From Paramacrobiotus metropolitanus (Eukaryota > Tardigrada > Eutardigrada > Parachela > Macrobiotidae): a stretch of 64,000 nucleotides of DNA. The notes under the pieces are model-generated. The model ran no database searches and had not been told where the DNA came from. It saw only the letters and a list, made by a program, of their open reading frames with translations. Shown here piece by piece: positions 52,861 to 64,000 of this stretch. Location: the NCBI RefSeq assembly GCF_019649055.1, contig NW_026570243.1, positions 1,302,001-1,366,000 of the forward strand. Reading direction: 5' to 3'. The stretch's first letter is position 1. Each line of letters begins with the position of its first letter. A program made the position numbers and the translations under genes.

Positions 52861-53816
52861 ATGGAGTGGTGCGAGGAGCGGGTAACGGTCAGCGTGGTAC
52901 CGGAAGATTCCACTGGCAACGCCAATAGTAATGAGATCCTGTATGAGAAATGCGAGACGGTCTGCCGTGACGATATTGACAGCAATGCCCCGTCCACGGA
53001 GACCATCAGCGAAGATGTCACCTACGCCGTGGTAAATCCCGCTGACAGAGTGGAAACCATCGAGGAGCTGGTGTATGTCAATGAAAATGCCGCCTTCGAA
53101 ATGCCCCATCTTCCGAACGGACAGCTAGGACCAAAAGGTACCAACGCACTAAGTTTATTTCCGTTCATGTATTGCAGTTTTCCTTGAGGAAAATAAAGGT
53201 TAACTGTTGAAACTGAAAGCTGTGGCTGTCAGAAATATCGTTAAAATGTTTGGAGTCTCATTTTTTACAGAGTGTAAAAAATACGACTATGCAAAATTAT
53301 ACTGATGTAAAAATCAAGTTAATTGTGAAATTATCTAAATCAATGTTAAGTGAAATCATAGCTAAAACTAATACGTAATGCGGATCGAATGTTAACGGTT
53401 GAATTAACGTTTAAACCATAAAAATAATAATGATCACTCATATTACATTCTCAAGTCGTACAAATATTCACATGCAGTCTAAATACAAGTACTACACAAA
53501 TAATTACTATTATGATTATGTTGAATGCAGACTGTGATATTATAGCCTATGACATTGAATATCTACCGTACTGCAGATATTACAATACATGACATACTGT
53601 AAAATGTAGCAGCAGTAAAAGCATCTTACATGTTATATAGATATGCCGTCACATGCTGATATGATTTACAAGTTCAAACCAAATCGTAAATTTGCTGCGT
53701 AGAGGCACCGCAGGAATCTTTTCGAATAATTACTAAGTAATCAGTAAAGGAAATTCAGTTGTATAATTGTATTTGCAGAAATTCCGCCAGCTCCAGGCCT
53801 GTATTTAGTGGAATAA
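52861..53816 (+). CDS. Candidate two-exon gene for a 104-aa acidic protein
   Basis: The ATG at 52861 opens a strongly acidic frame (MEWCEERVTVSVVPEDSTG onward), ending at a GTACC donor after 53137 in phase 1. A TTTGCAG acceptor at 53778 gives a compatible 12-codon last exon with a stop at 53814-53816, overlapping an AATAAA. Exon 1 looks coding (Glu/Asp/Val-rich, no repeats). Exon 2 is short and overlaps an equally plausible antisense exon (53755-53898), so its assignment is weak. No domain recognised. Confidence 0.4.
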
Positions 53817-53898
53817 AGTATAAACCCCAGTCATTTCCGTATCCGGATGCACCACATCGAACTGCGTTTCTCGTTACGCGGCCAAATCGGATGCCTCC
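53755..53898 (-). CDS. Possible antisense terminal exon
   Basis: A TTTTGTAG acceptor is followed by 47 open codons in phase 0 (GGIRFGRVTRNAVRCG onward) and a TGA at 53755. Its phase would fit the last identified nudE exon (ending at 55513), but it shows no similarity to known nudE C-termini, and it overlaps the candidate plus-strand exon. Confidence 0.25.
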   Translation of the reverse strand, partial: GGIRFGRVTRNAVRCGASGYGNDWGLYFIPLNTGLELAEFLQIQLYN

Positions 53899-55512
53899 CT
53901 ACAAAATTGTATAAAACATGAACTTTTATGCAGAAGCATATTTTTTATAGTTGTATTATTCCTCCCGTTGGATCCAGTTATAACACGAGAGCTTAAATAA
54001 ATGCTTATGTATTAAAAGATCTTTGTAAATTGTGGATCACAGGATCACATTTTCCCACTGTTAATAGTGAAGGACTTCAACGTATGCATACAGCCATTCC
54101 GCAGAATTTTGCTACTGGATAAAGAAAGTATTTATGTTTATCGGCACCAAACGACATCATCCTCAGAATATACCGTAAATTAAGTAATTCTCTTGAGAAA
54201 TAAAACACACATTCTCGTTGCGCATTGGTATTTGAACAGTGCATGTATTCAGTATTGTACTTACATGTTACGTAGTGAGTACAGAGTAATATGTACTGCT
54301 GCACGGTAACGATATCTGCATATTTTTCGATAAATTTAGACGATCCAAAGCTGTTTCGATAAATTTAGACGATGTTATTGTTATATCGTTAATCGAGTTA
54401 CAACAATCAACATAATCCCGGAAACAGCGTCCATGTTTCGCCGTATAAGTAGCCCAGAATGCCAGTAAATAAACGAAAAAGGAATATATAATAAAATGAG
54501 ACACAGGGTAAATGCATGTCTCTAATGCATCTTAATGAGTCTTTGTACAGGCCACACAGAAATTCACAGAGCTGATCAGAATTCAAAAGTAAACAAAGAA
54601 TCGCCACTGCACAACGTCGACAGTAACGAGTAACGACCGCTATAATTTGGCCGGGAAATCAGGGAATCACCCAGATTATCCCCCGATAGGCGCAGCGAAA
54701 AAACAATACAGAGATCATGAGACCCATTTGACTCGTTCACACGTCAGGCATCCGTGGTGTAGCGGCGTCTCACTTCGGCGTGGCGTTGTTGGGACGCGCA
54801 GCTGGAGATTTCTGGACAGCGGAAGTCCTTGTCTCCAGAAACTGCAAACGAACACACAGATTCACTACGGGCCTTTTATCTTGTACTACGAAATTTTAAT
54901 ACTTACTCTTTAAATTTTAATGCAAACCTGCAGTACCGCAAATACAGTGCCAATAATAACGTTGTAGTATCCAGGAAATGAAAATTTCCAATTCAATGCG
55001 AAGTTGATCTATTTATTAATTTCGTTTGTTCTTTTCAGTAAGTAGCGTTACTGCATACGCGGTAGCTCCTTAAATTAGTGTTCATCGACGATGTACACTA
55101 AAATACTTTAGTTTCCGCGCTAAATAAAAATCACTTTTTTGGCATTGCCATAACTCACTGAAAAAAATATAATAAACTATTATGGCCCAAAAACAACAAA
55201 ATAAAACAATGGATTCAAAACAGAAAATCGTAAATTATCAAGAAATTTTAAATTTCAATACTGCATAAACCAGCCAGTCGGCAAACCGAACACAGTCGTC
55301 CAATTCAACCCCAAATAAAATGAAAAACTACTGCGATACTCTTCAGTCTCGTGCTTCTGCGCCTCATATTTCGAAGCAAAATTAAAACATTTCATAATTA
55401 TAACCGGGTGCTCCTAGTACTGCCCACGGATCCATAATTCAACGTAAAGAGCGAATCATGCACCACGAAGTTTCGGATACGGTAATATAACACAGCCACA
55501 AACAAATCTCAC
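53899..55512. other. No confident gene; expected site of the nudE 3' end
   Basis: The nudE gene must end somewhere left of 55513, but no clear terminal exon was found. A short direct repeat (TTCGATAAATTTAGACGAT) occurs twice near 54327-54373. The GC-rich patch at 54740-54830 is not a tRNA: no cloverleaf could be drawn. Confidence 0.4.
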
Positions 55513-58500
55513 CGTCAATTTACGAATGAGGTTCTGGACAATTGATTTGGATTCGCACTGTGTCCGCAGTGCGCTCGTTAATTCGGCTTCTCGTTCTTTG
55601 CAGGCTGCAAAACAAAAACAGAAGAATAAGCACAAAACAGCGAACCAAATGGGAAAAACATGGCCAAAGCCACGGCAAAACGAACGGCAGATTCTCATAC
55701 TATTTCTTGCAGCAGCCACACAAGCTCACGCTTTCTGCACCAAACTCAAGCTGGGTACTTTCTACCACTTAATGCTTGAAAAACCATGGGCTAATAAATT
55801 CTGAATGTCAGCCAATGAAAAATGTCAGAAATCCGACATGTGAAAATATTTTGACAAATTTCGTTAAACCGGAAACGCCAAATGTTACAAACGCTCAACT
55901 GTCCAGTGGACAGTTCAGACAGCTAACCTTTATGAAGGAAGTCACTGTTGTCGTGCCCGTTGACGAGGGGCGAGACGTCCCCGCCGCTAGCGATGGCCTG
56001 CAGTCGACTGATTTCGTTGTCCGACTGCTGGAAATTCTGATCCACCGTGCGGCGTCGTTCGCGTTGCGCCGCCTGTCGTGCTTCGTCAGATCGGTTACGG
56101 GCTGTCATCTCATCACGAAGATCTGCAGTGAAGAGAAGAAAACATTGTTAAATATCTGTGCGTACAGAACGGTGGCAGTTTTCCGTGCAAAAAAATATCT
56201 GAAAAATGAGCGACAATTTATCCACGGAAACAGCAATAATCTTTCATCGGCCTGTCATGACTGTCCTCATTCGATAAAACTGTAATTCCTAGCGTCACTG
56301 TTTACCAACAAAATGCAGAATTTTTAAGGCATTTTAAAAAATAATTTTTATAAATATTTTTTTTATTTGCAATTTGTATTAGTACTATCCAGTTAATAAT
56401 AGTCCAATTTGAACTGGAAGCTTGGAACTGCTCATTCGTGTATTAAAAAAACCTTAAAAATAATCATGTGGACGTCAACATCCAAAGATTATAACTTACG
56501 CCATATTTCAAAGTCGGGTTACTACGGTAGTTACTACATAATTTACAACAAAAATGTGACGTCAAAAATGGGTTACAGTACAATAAGTTTTGATTAATTT
56601 AGCAACGTTTATTGCTCTATATTCGTATATTTTTGAATGCGCATTCTGTAATCGTTATCCGCAATTTGCATAATGATTCGAAAAATAAATAGTCGCGCTT
56701 GGTAATTTGCATAGTAATTCGAAAAATGTCCGAACTGGATCGATCGCATCGCAAATGGCGGCTTTCTACTCTAAATCATGCCATATAAAAAGCCACCAAA
56801 GAAACGCAGTCAAGCCCAATGGAAAATGGCAGAGACAAATAGCATTATTGTTGACCATCATCAACGAGAAAAACTCGAAGGCGTAATAGCTCCACATACC
56901 TTTTAATTCATCACGCAGACGCTGTTCGGCTAATTTCTGCCCACGCGACTGTTCGAGCTCGTTCTCCAGCAGCGCTTTCTCCTCGATGAGCTGTCAATAT
57001 AAGAAACAACATTCAGCACCCATGATTGACGGTATCAGAAGGCGGATTACAAATTTACAAAAGAGGCCAGAAGAGATGCAAAAGCGTACTTCAAACGGCT
57101 GAAAAGCGCACCTTCAGCATTAATCACTCAACGATATTAGACAATTTACGTTAGGGAGAAACTGTATCGTCTTGAATGAATAATAACTGTACCTTGTCAA
57201 CGCTGACGTGCATAGAATGAAGTGTACAATAAACAATTGAAATTTACACAAAATGATGCAGACATAAGCAACCGGAAGTCGCATTCTATGCATTCGTGCA
57301 GAATTTTTCACTCATAAAAATTCGAAGAATACATAGGCGTGCCATTCTAGCTAAATATCTATTTTACTTACATAGTCTTAAAAATTATGTATTGCTTATT
57401 TGTATTTAAAACAAACTTCACAATAAGCTGAATAATTTTACATTTTATTATTCGATTTCACCACCTTAAAAATTATAAAACAATATTTTATTTATTTATT
57501 TAGACAAATATGAATGCATCAACCTGAAATCGCATGCGTTTTATTTTAGAAAAAAAAGCTTTCTTTATACTAAAAAATGCTACCATGTCCGCCAAGAACA
57601 TTCCCGCAAACCTCCTGCCTAAACTCGCCAACAAATACTTTCAATCGAAAACAACAGAAAATGTTTTGGCGCATGGTCATTAATTTAAGTGTAATTTTTC
57701 GATGAAAGCACCTGCCCAAGGCGTTAAAACACAGCTCATTCCAATCATTTTTCTGCATACCTTTGCCCTTTTTCAAACACTACCGTATCAATATCGACAA
57801 ATTGGGTATGGATAAAACAGCGACTGACAATAGCATGAATAGGTGGGCCGATTAGATACGCTCGAGTAAGGTTAATGTTAAATAATACGGAAGCTAATAA
57901 CCGCCGCGCCGCGAGTGTTCAACCGGAAGCCCTATTTATCGCTATCGGTTGGAGATTGCGGTAATACGATTAAGGTACACAGAGAGAGGAATGCGGTGGC
58001 GGGGTGCCATTAGCATTACGATGGCCACTTACGGCACGCCGACTCGTAAAAAAAGCACTACACTCCAACACAGAATGACAGGGTACAGCGTCGGCTATGC
58101 GGGCTTACCGCTTCAATCTTCCGTGCATGATCCTCCAAGGATGCCGTCAGGTTCCTATCAAACCATTAAAAATGCGGTTTTAGCCCCCTATCAAACCATT
58201 AAAATGCGTTGAGCTTTTTATTGAAAATTAATGATGCGTAGCGGTATGGATTTGTATTGGATCCGGTCTATGCTCGAGATACACAACACGTTAATCGCTG
58301 GGACCACACATCAAAAAATAATTCAATAACCGAAACCGTAAATGTATTATCATTCAAATTTAGTTAAAAGTATAAACGTTTATTGTCTAAAGTGGCACGG
58401 TTTTGTAATCAAATAACAAAGAAGGCCTCAGGCCAAAAACGTCCTGATTTTACATGCAATCGGAAGGTTCAGAAAAACTGCGAAACGGAATGACTCCGTT

Positions 58501-59649
58501 TTCAAAACCCTATCTGTATAGCCAATTAATTTTACGAGTAATCGTAATTTCACTATTAAAATTACCGAACACAATTTTTAAGGATCGAAAAGAATGGGGT
58601 ACAGTGATTCCCGTGAAACAACCTGAATTTAAAACTGCATTAGGGATGCACAAACCACAAAGGTATTTTGTCTGGAAGTAAATACTGGTCAGAAATTGGT
58701 GTTTAAAAAATCATACGATTTCTGTTACTTATTATTGAAACCTATGACAGAAGAATATGCAAACAAGCGCATAAGAATATTGTTGTAAGTAAAAGCGGAA
58801 GAGCACTTTTCCACTCCATCAACTGTAAACACGCCGTTTTGTAATGCTAACCTGTAGTTAGTTTCCAGTTCATCGTTCTTCTGCTCGAGCTCCCTTCTGT
58901 ACTGTGTCATGCTGGATTTCTGAGCTTCATAATTCTTCACCTGCTCCTCCAAGGCCTCGATGCGCCTCGTATTCCTCTGCTCCAGCTCCTGCAACGTCAA
59001 ATCCGAAATTAAAAAACTCTCATTTCCCTTTCTCAAGTGTAACTTCCAGGCAAGAAAATAAAATCCTAATTAATAATAATTATTAAATTACTTAAACTTC
59101 CAATAAATAATAAATTAATTATATCACGTAGCGAGTTAACCGGCAGTCATTAAAACAAACCTAAATCCATGAAAAAACAAAATATCTATTTTTATTTCGT
59201 TAAAGTGATCAAATTTTTCAATTATCGCTAATTTATCAGCAGCCCGTACATAGTTCCACTATAGAGTTCGGATCAGAAGGGTTTCAAATTCGCAAAATCA
59301 TTTTTACTAATTCCGTAAACCTACTTCCTATACATATTTCTGAGATATCTGATTTTTAAATTAATTGTAGCAAACCTTGGCTGAACGGCTTTCGTCTCGC
59401 AGACGACTTAAATCTGATCGTAAAATGGCATTGGACTGTTCAGCCTGCTTGAGCTCCTTCTCGAGTTCCTGCTCCAACTCACGACTACTGCTGCTGAATT
59501 CTTCCAGTTCCTGCTGGGCTTCTTCGCACCTGATCAAACAGACGTTTAGTCAGCTGGGGGAACAGACAAGCATCACGTGCGAAATCTCACTTAGATTTCC
59601 ATGATAACGCTTCATTCTTCCAGTAATCCACACTATTCGTATCCGCCAT
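55513..59649 (-). CDS. nudE: NudE/NDE1-type nuclear distribution protein, seven exons, 3' end unresolved
   Basis: Exons 59649-59591, 59529-59376, 58988-58852, 58154-58109, 56990-56900, 56122-55928 and 55604-55513 all join in phase, giving 258 codons. The product starts MADTNSVDYWKNEALSWKSK and continues CEEAQQELEEFSSSSRELEQELE, the hallmark N-terminal coiled coil of NudE/NDE1/NDEL1. RRELEQKNDELE, TASLEDHARKIEA and LENELEQ follow, then a linker, and SIVQNLIRKLT matching the C-terminal conserved helix. NudE binds LIS1 and dynein and works in nuclear positioning, mitotic spindle function and transport. The last coding exon is not identified, so the protein is incomplete at the C-terminus. Confidence 0.88.
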
Positions 59650-61036
59650 ATTATGTTAATGATTCGTGAATGTTGCTAATCATGAAGGAGTTAACATAGC
59701 ATAAGAGATTCCTTGGGCCACAGAGCAATCACAGATAACTCTGAGATAAGAGGGAGAAGAGCACACGGTACGGTAAACACTAAACAACCTCGGATGGCAA
59801 TTGAGACGCAGATTGATGAAACAAATTATTTATTTTGCTCGTGTAACACTTTCAAAAATGGATCATTATCAATCCGAAGTTCAGAAGCGCTAACGGACGG
59901 CCAGTCAAACACCACGCGCATGACTCACCCGCTAACGCCATCCACTTCCACCCACGCTGGAATTCACATCCAAACCACATAACGGTGGAGTCGGTTTGAC
60001 TGCTCAACTTGACAACTTCAGAAATTTTTGTATTCGTTAACCTTACTTTTTTTTAAACCTTACCGCAGTTTTAAGCGTTAATTAGTATTCAACTCAATTT
60101 TGGTTTAAAATTATAGGTTTTTTGCTATAGTACAGTTCTACTCCGTACTGGATAAGTCCCCTGCGACTCACAATTGCCGATAATTATGATTTATGATACT
60201 GTAACTGTTTTTGTAGCGCTGTACAATACAACTGATGTGTAAATGTAGACGGAAAACGAACAAGTGAAGATACTGTAGCAGATTTAATTTTGATTATGGA
60301 TTTTGGATGTCTGCACTTTGCAGCAATGCAGTTGTTAGCTAACATTACCACTTCTACTTACTTGATTTGCCCAATATTGTATATAGACTTCACATATTCG
60401 TACAGTAACTGCATTCATTATAAATTAAATGTTTGCGCGGCATGTGCGTACATGTATGTATTTGTACAGTATGATTTGCGTTATCGCCGACTGGTCGACG
60501 AATTCATGAACCGCAAAAACAATCATTAGAATTATTAGTATGAACCTACTCATACAATACATTTGATGAAATTTCGTAAACTTAGCATTCTAGAACGAAA
60601 GTATTGATAGGACGAGTTACTCGTGAGTCGTGTACATACTACATAATTATATAAATCAATAACTTGTTATTAGTGCAGTGAAGTATCATTAACGCAGATG
60701 GGACCGGTACTCTTTTCCCGAGTGATTAGGTCCTTGACAACAATAAGGTATGTTGCCCAAAAGCCGGCAATCTGCAAAAATTAGATTTACTCGACTTATG
60801 GAGTGATAGTGCAGCATATTGTTGTTACAATAGGATTATTCGGAAAGCATCTGAAAACTATAATCTCAGAGCGTGTTCGGAAATTTGGATTATAATTACG
60901 CTCAGGGCTTGTTATCTTTTATAAAAAGCATTCGAATAAGAGTAACTTCTATAACACTACGTATTCGCATTTCGGTGCACACTGCACAGTGCGCACTAAA
61001 TCCGCAGCACTTGTCAAGTCAGCGGAATGCAGCGAC
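59650..61036. other. Intergenic, no supported gene
   Basis: Upstream region of nudE and 3' flank of the next gene. Open frames at 59713-59982 and 60290-60529 lack splice or domain support. Confidence 0.5.
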
Positions 61037-62355
61037 CTAATAATTATTACGCAGTAGTACTAATGCGTTACAAGTTAAACGCACCGTTGCGATAACGGAC
61101 TTGTCAAAAGGACAGAAACCTCCAAGGGTCACAAATAACGGTCGGGTTAGCAGAACCGTGGAGATGTTGGAAAGCTTACAACTTTCCTTTGTCATTTCTT
61201 CACGCTCGTGCTGTTGGGACCAAAGGTCATCCACCAGAATCTGGCACTACGACAAATGATAAGACCACATTTAGAGCACAACAGCACACATATCAACTAT
61301 TTCAGGATTTGTACCACAAACGCTCAACAAACCTGCTCCTGCAACTTTACTGCCAAATGCGCCGGGATGACTATTAATCCAATGCAATTCCATAGAAAAG
61401 TTGCAGTGGCTTCTGTTAGATTGTACCATTTGTGTCTACTTGTTTTTTGCACGAACGATTCAAATGAACTAAGTTCACACAGAATAAACAGCACTTGATT
61501 AGCGATGTGAAGCACTACCACAAGGGAATAGAGTTCTTCGAACTGAAAGACAGCTTTCCGCAAATTAAGCAGAATTTTTATCAGAGTGCCAGATGTCCCC
61601 TTTGCACCCTGTAACGGTTGTCGTTTCTGGTTTTTCCGAAGAGCACGTACAACAGTAGTCAAGGCGTACAGCCCGGTGCAGTAACCGACAATCACGACGA
61701 GCCAAAAGAAGAACGCAAAGCTCATTAGACAGTAGTACATTGTCGTAAATCCACTGAATGATATATCTTGTGATGGAAAAGGCCAAAAATCCGAGTACAG
61801 GTATGCGTCCTTTAATAAAAGCTCCGCAAATGTTTGAGTAAAGGCGAAGCCGGTAAAAAAAACAATCAGTAAGCGCTTTTCGAAATTAATAATCTTGGTA
61901 ATCGTGATTGACATTTTGCCGGTTCCCATTAACTCATCCATGAGAAAGAACAAATGGTTCAATAATTTTGTAAATCGCATCAAGGGTTTGTGTTTGACAT
62001 ATATAATCAGCATCACGATAACAACCAGAATCTGTCGCACTCGGTAGCGGGATTTCTGGAATAATCTATCGAAACCAGCTTCTGAACCGAGGACCTCGCG
62101 AAAGTAATTCAGGTTCGATCGAATTGCACAAAACGCTGCTGCCATAAAACCAATCAAGCAGAAGAACTGAAACACCCGTATCCGGCAAAATTTTGTCTGC
62201 AACGCACACAGTTGCAAGTTTTTGTCACTCGACTGCGTAACTCCTGGCGTCTGTGTTACCAGTATGCTGTCTCTTGCAGAGCATCTGCATCGGTGTTGAC
62301 GACAAGGTATACCACATACAGCTTCTAGAAACTTAATGCTAAAAGTGCTTTCCAT
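61037..62355 (-). CDS. Gustatory-receptor-like 7TM protein, two exons
   Basis: Exon 1 is 62355-61333 and exon 2 is 61240-61037, joined by a 92-nt GTTTGT/CCAG intron in phase 0, giving 408 aa. The N-terminus is intracellular-looking and Cys/Arg-rich. Multiple hydrophobic segments follow (IRVFQFFCLIGFMAAAF, VVIVMLIIYV, LLIVFFTGFAF, CLMSFAFFFWLVVIVGY and others). The block FQFEELYSLVVVLHIANQVLF before the last helices resembles invertebrate gustatory receptors (7tm_7), as does the length near 400 aa. The intron position before the last TM is also typical. The classical C-terminal TYhhhhhQF motif is not intact (TCNALVLLRNNY). Most likely a ligand-gated ion channel-type chemoreceptor; a divergent multi-TM protein is the alternative. 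Confidence 0.6.
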
Positions 62356-62846
62356 AATTTTGCAAGACTTTTACCTAGCTTTAATCGAAAGAAGATCATA
62401 GCCGAATTTCAGCCGAACACTACGCATCGCCTGTAAAGAAAAAAATTTCCAGAAGTTTAACGCACTGAAACTGCACGCGTGGTGAATGATGAAGTCCAGT
62501 CACGGTGCGGCTTTGATACCTCATCATTCGGGACTTCTCCCTACTGAGTAAATTACGATGGCGTCCCCAAGGATACTTCTACTGATTTTAATTTGACACA
62601 GTCTTGACGTACGATTCATATCACATTTCTCCAATTCTTTTAATGGTTCAGAATTAGTAGTAAATGCATAGCGGTTAGTAAGAAATACACGGCTGCCCGC
62701 AACCATGCGCACTTAATCAGGAGAGGAAAATTTTTGTGCAAGTAGGCACGTGTCACTTTGAATTTGAGTATCACAAAACTGAACGGCGGTAACGCAGCCG
62801 TAATGCGGCAGTAATCCAGTTAATTCCGCCTGTCCAGGAAGGTTAT
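62356..62846. other. Intergenic, no supported gene
   Basis: Upstream of the gustatory-receptor-like gene and 3' flank of the chitin-binding gene. Only short frames. Confidence 0.5.
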
Positions 62847-63703
62847 CTATTCCGCCTTGGCTTTTTTGCCCTTCTTGCCGCCCTTCTTGGCAGCTTTGGG
62901 AGCTTCGCCAGAGGCAGCAGCGACGGCACCGGTAGCGACCATGACGTAATCAGGCTCATCATCCAACAGTACGGCTCCCTCGACGTACAGGCGCGAGTTG
63001 GTGTAGTCGTAAAAAGAGCGGGCTTGCGAGCAGTCAATGTTAAACCACCAATCACAAATCAAGGTGATCTGGTTGAACAGCTGCAAATAAAAGGGACATG
63101 GTTGATACAATACATTAGAAAAAATGAAAGCGGTATAAATGTACTTAATGCATGCCATTAACACCTAACAAAAGCAGGAAATTTAAGTACTAGATTGCAG
63201 CAAAATGTGTTGGTAGCATGTTGGTATCTTGTGGAAGTCAGTAACACCGGTATGCCCTGAATGCGAAAATAGTAACTGCCGGTAAAACATGCCACTTACA
63301 GTCATGTTTGGACACAGATAGCTGGTCAAGTTTCCGTTGACGTCGCAACGGTCGAAAGCCTGGCATTTGCCCTCTCCATCGTTAGCATAGAAACCTGGCT
63401 TGACTGAGGCACAGTCAACATTGGCTTTGGGAATGGTGGCAATGAGAGGGAAATCTTGGCCGGGCTTGACATTCAACCACAATTCCTGGATCTGGTCAAC
63501 GCTCAAAGCCTTGTTAGCGCCACCTCTCAGTTTGTCCAAGGCGGAGAATACTTTGGGATTCTGATCGCTGGCCCGTTTGTCCTGCAAATTACGAAAAAAC
63601 TTATTTACTGTCTCATCAGGAAATTTTAAATCGTTCCTACGCGTACCAGGGTGCGGGCACTGCAGACCACCACGCAGAGGGCGAAAAAGATGGCGGATTT
63701 CAT
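62847..63703 (-). CDS. Secreted chitin-binding (peritrophin-A/CBM14-type) protein
   Basis: Exons 63703-63647, 63581-63300 and 63080-62847 join in phase 0 (GTACGC/GCAG and GTAAGT/GCAG), giving 190 aa. Residues 1-17 form a signal peptide (MKSAIFFALCVVVCSA). After an approximately 55-residue linker comes a single type-2 chitin-binding domain with six cysteines: C-ASVKPGFYANDGEGK-C-QAFDR-C-...-LC-PNMTLFNQ...-IC-DWWFNID-C, with the aromatic DWW characteristic of CBM14. The C-terminus is a Lys/Gly/Ala tail (KAAKKGGKKGKKAKAE), likely cationic and possibly matrix-binding. Codon choice is strongly biased to C/G-ending codons, suggesting high expression. Expected in cuticle or peritrophic matrix. Confidence 0.88.
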
Positions 63704-64000
63704 GGTGCTTCGGTTTGGCGCGGGCTTTGGCTTGAAGATAGGAAAAGATGAGGAAAACGGCAAATGATGATGTGATGCTCTTTGTCAAAGCGATACAAAC
63801 ATTTTATATCACCATGCTTGCCGAGTGGCACCGAAAAGACGCACGCCGTTCGTGATCCATCGTTGTCTGTTGGCATACATGTGCAGGAACTGATACCTAA
63901 AGCCGCTCGAAGACGCTGTATTCGGTATGCTTACAATTAGACTCGAATTATCCATGTAGAATATTCGTCAGCCGCAAATTTTTGCAATTTTCGAAGCACT
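63704..64000. promoter_or_regulatory. 5' flank of the chitin-binding gene
   Basis: Apart from the TATA element, no further gene is visible up to the window edge. Confidence 0.4.
63802..63808 (-). promoter_or_regulatory. TATA box of the chitin-binding protein gene
   Basis: TATAAAA on the minus strand, about 100 bp upstream of the ATG at 63703. Transcription would start near 63775, giving a short 5' UTR. Confidence 0.5.

Noticed and set aside
54740-54830. tRNA-like GC-rich patch (GGTGTAGCGGCG...)
   Set aside because: Superficially like the D-arm of a tRNA, but no T-loop consensus or acceptor stem could be drawn.
55776-56285. 169-codon plus-strand ORF
   Set aside because: Antisense to a nudE exon whose phase, borders and protein motifs are clear.

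Overview
The window is animal nuclear DNA, most likely from a tardigrade; this is inferred, not proven. The genes are intron-containing with GT/AG introns, many only 57-95 nt long. They include a nudE-type dynein adaptor, an M13 peptidase, a chitin-binding (CBM14-type) secreted protein, a gustatory-receptor-like 7TM protein and an aminergic/muscarinic-like GPCR. There are also many short AT-rich intergenic stretches. A chitin-using moulting animal with a large expansion of odd rhodopsin-class receptors and very compact introns fits Tardigrada best, but a database search is needed to settle the species.

Layout. Left edge to 10 kb: a signal-peptide exon cut by the window edge, a three-exon muscarinic-like receptor (4.2-6.0 kb), and three tandem genes for small secreted six-cysteine peptides with one shared splice position (6.5-9.7 kb). 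11-26 kb: a zone of repeated segmental duplication with intronless orphan GPCRs of two subfamilies (called A and B here) and an unrecognised gene X. These copies are in all states: intact, frameshifted, truncated and decayed. It also holds a non-autonomous LTR element (TRIM type, 20264-22238) with a MITE-like element nested in its 3' LTR.

26.2-35.8 kb: a full-length Ty3/gypsy retrotransposon on the minus strand. Its 479-bp LTRs differ at one visible base and it has a 4-bp target duplication. It carries gag, a protease-RT-RNaseH-integrase region broken by two small frame shifts, and an unusual third ORF in the env position. 36-48.7 kb: a further B-A receptor pair, an 11-exon M13 (neprilysin-like) peptidase, and two more receptors on the plus strand.

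49.7-64 kb: mostly single-copy genes. These are a small secreted protein with a 34-nt microexon, an acidic 104-aa candidate gene, a seven-exon nudE homologue, a two-exon gustatory-receptor-like gene, and a three-exon chitin-binding protein with a TATA box.

The central theme is local receptor amplification. A B-A-X cassette appears to have been copied at least three times in tandem, then eroded by deletion, frameshift and transposon insertion. Both LTR elements lie inside this amplified zone. The three cysteine-rich peptide genes and the third ORF of the retrotransposon are the best candidates for undescribed biology.
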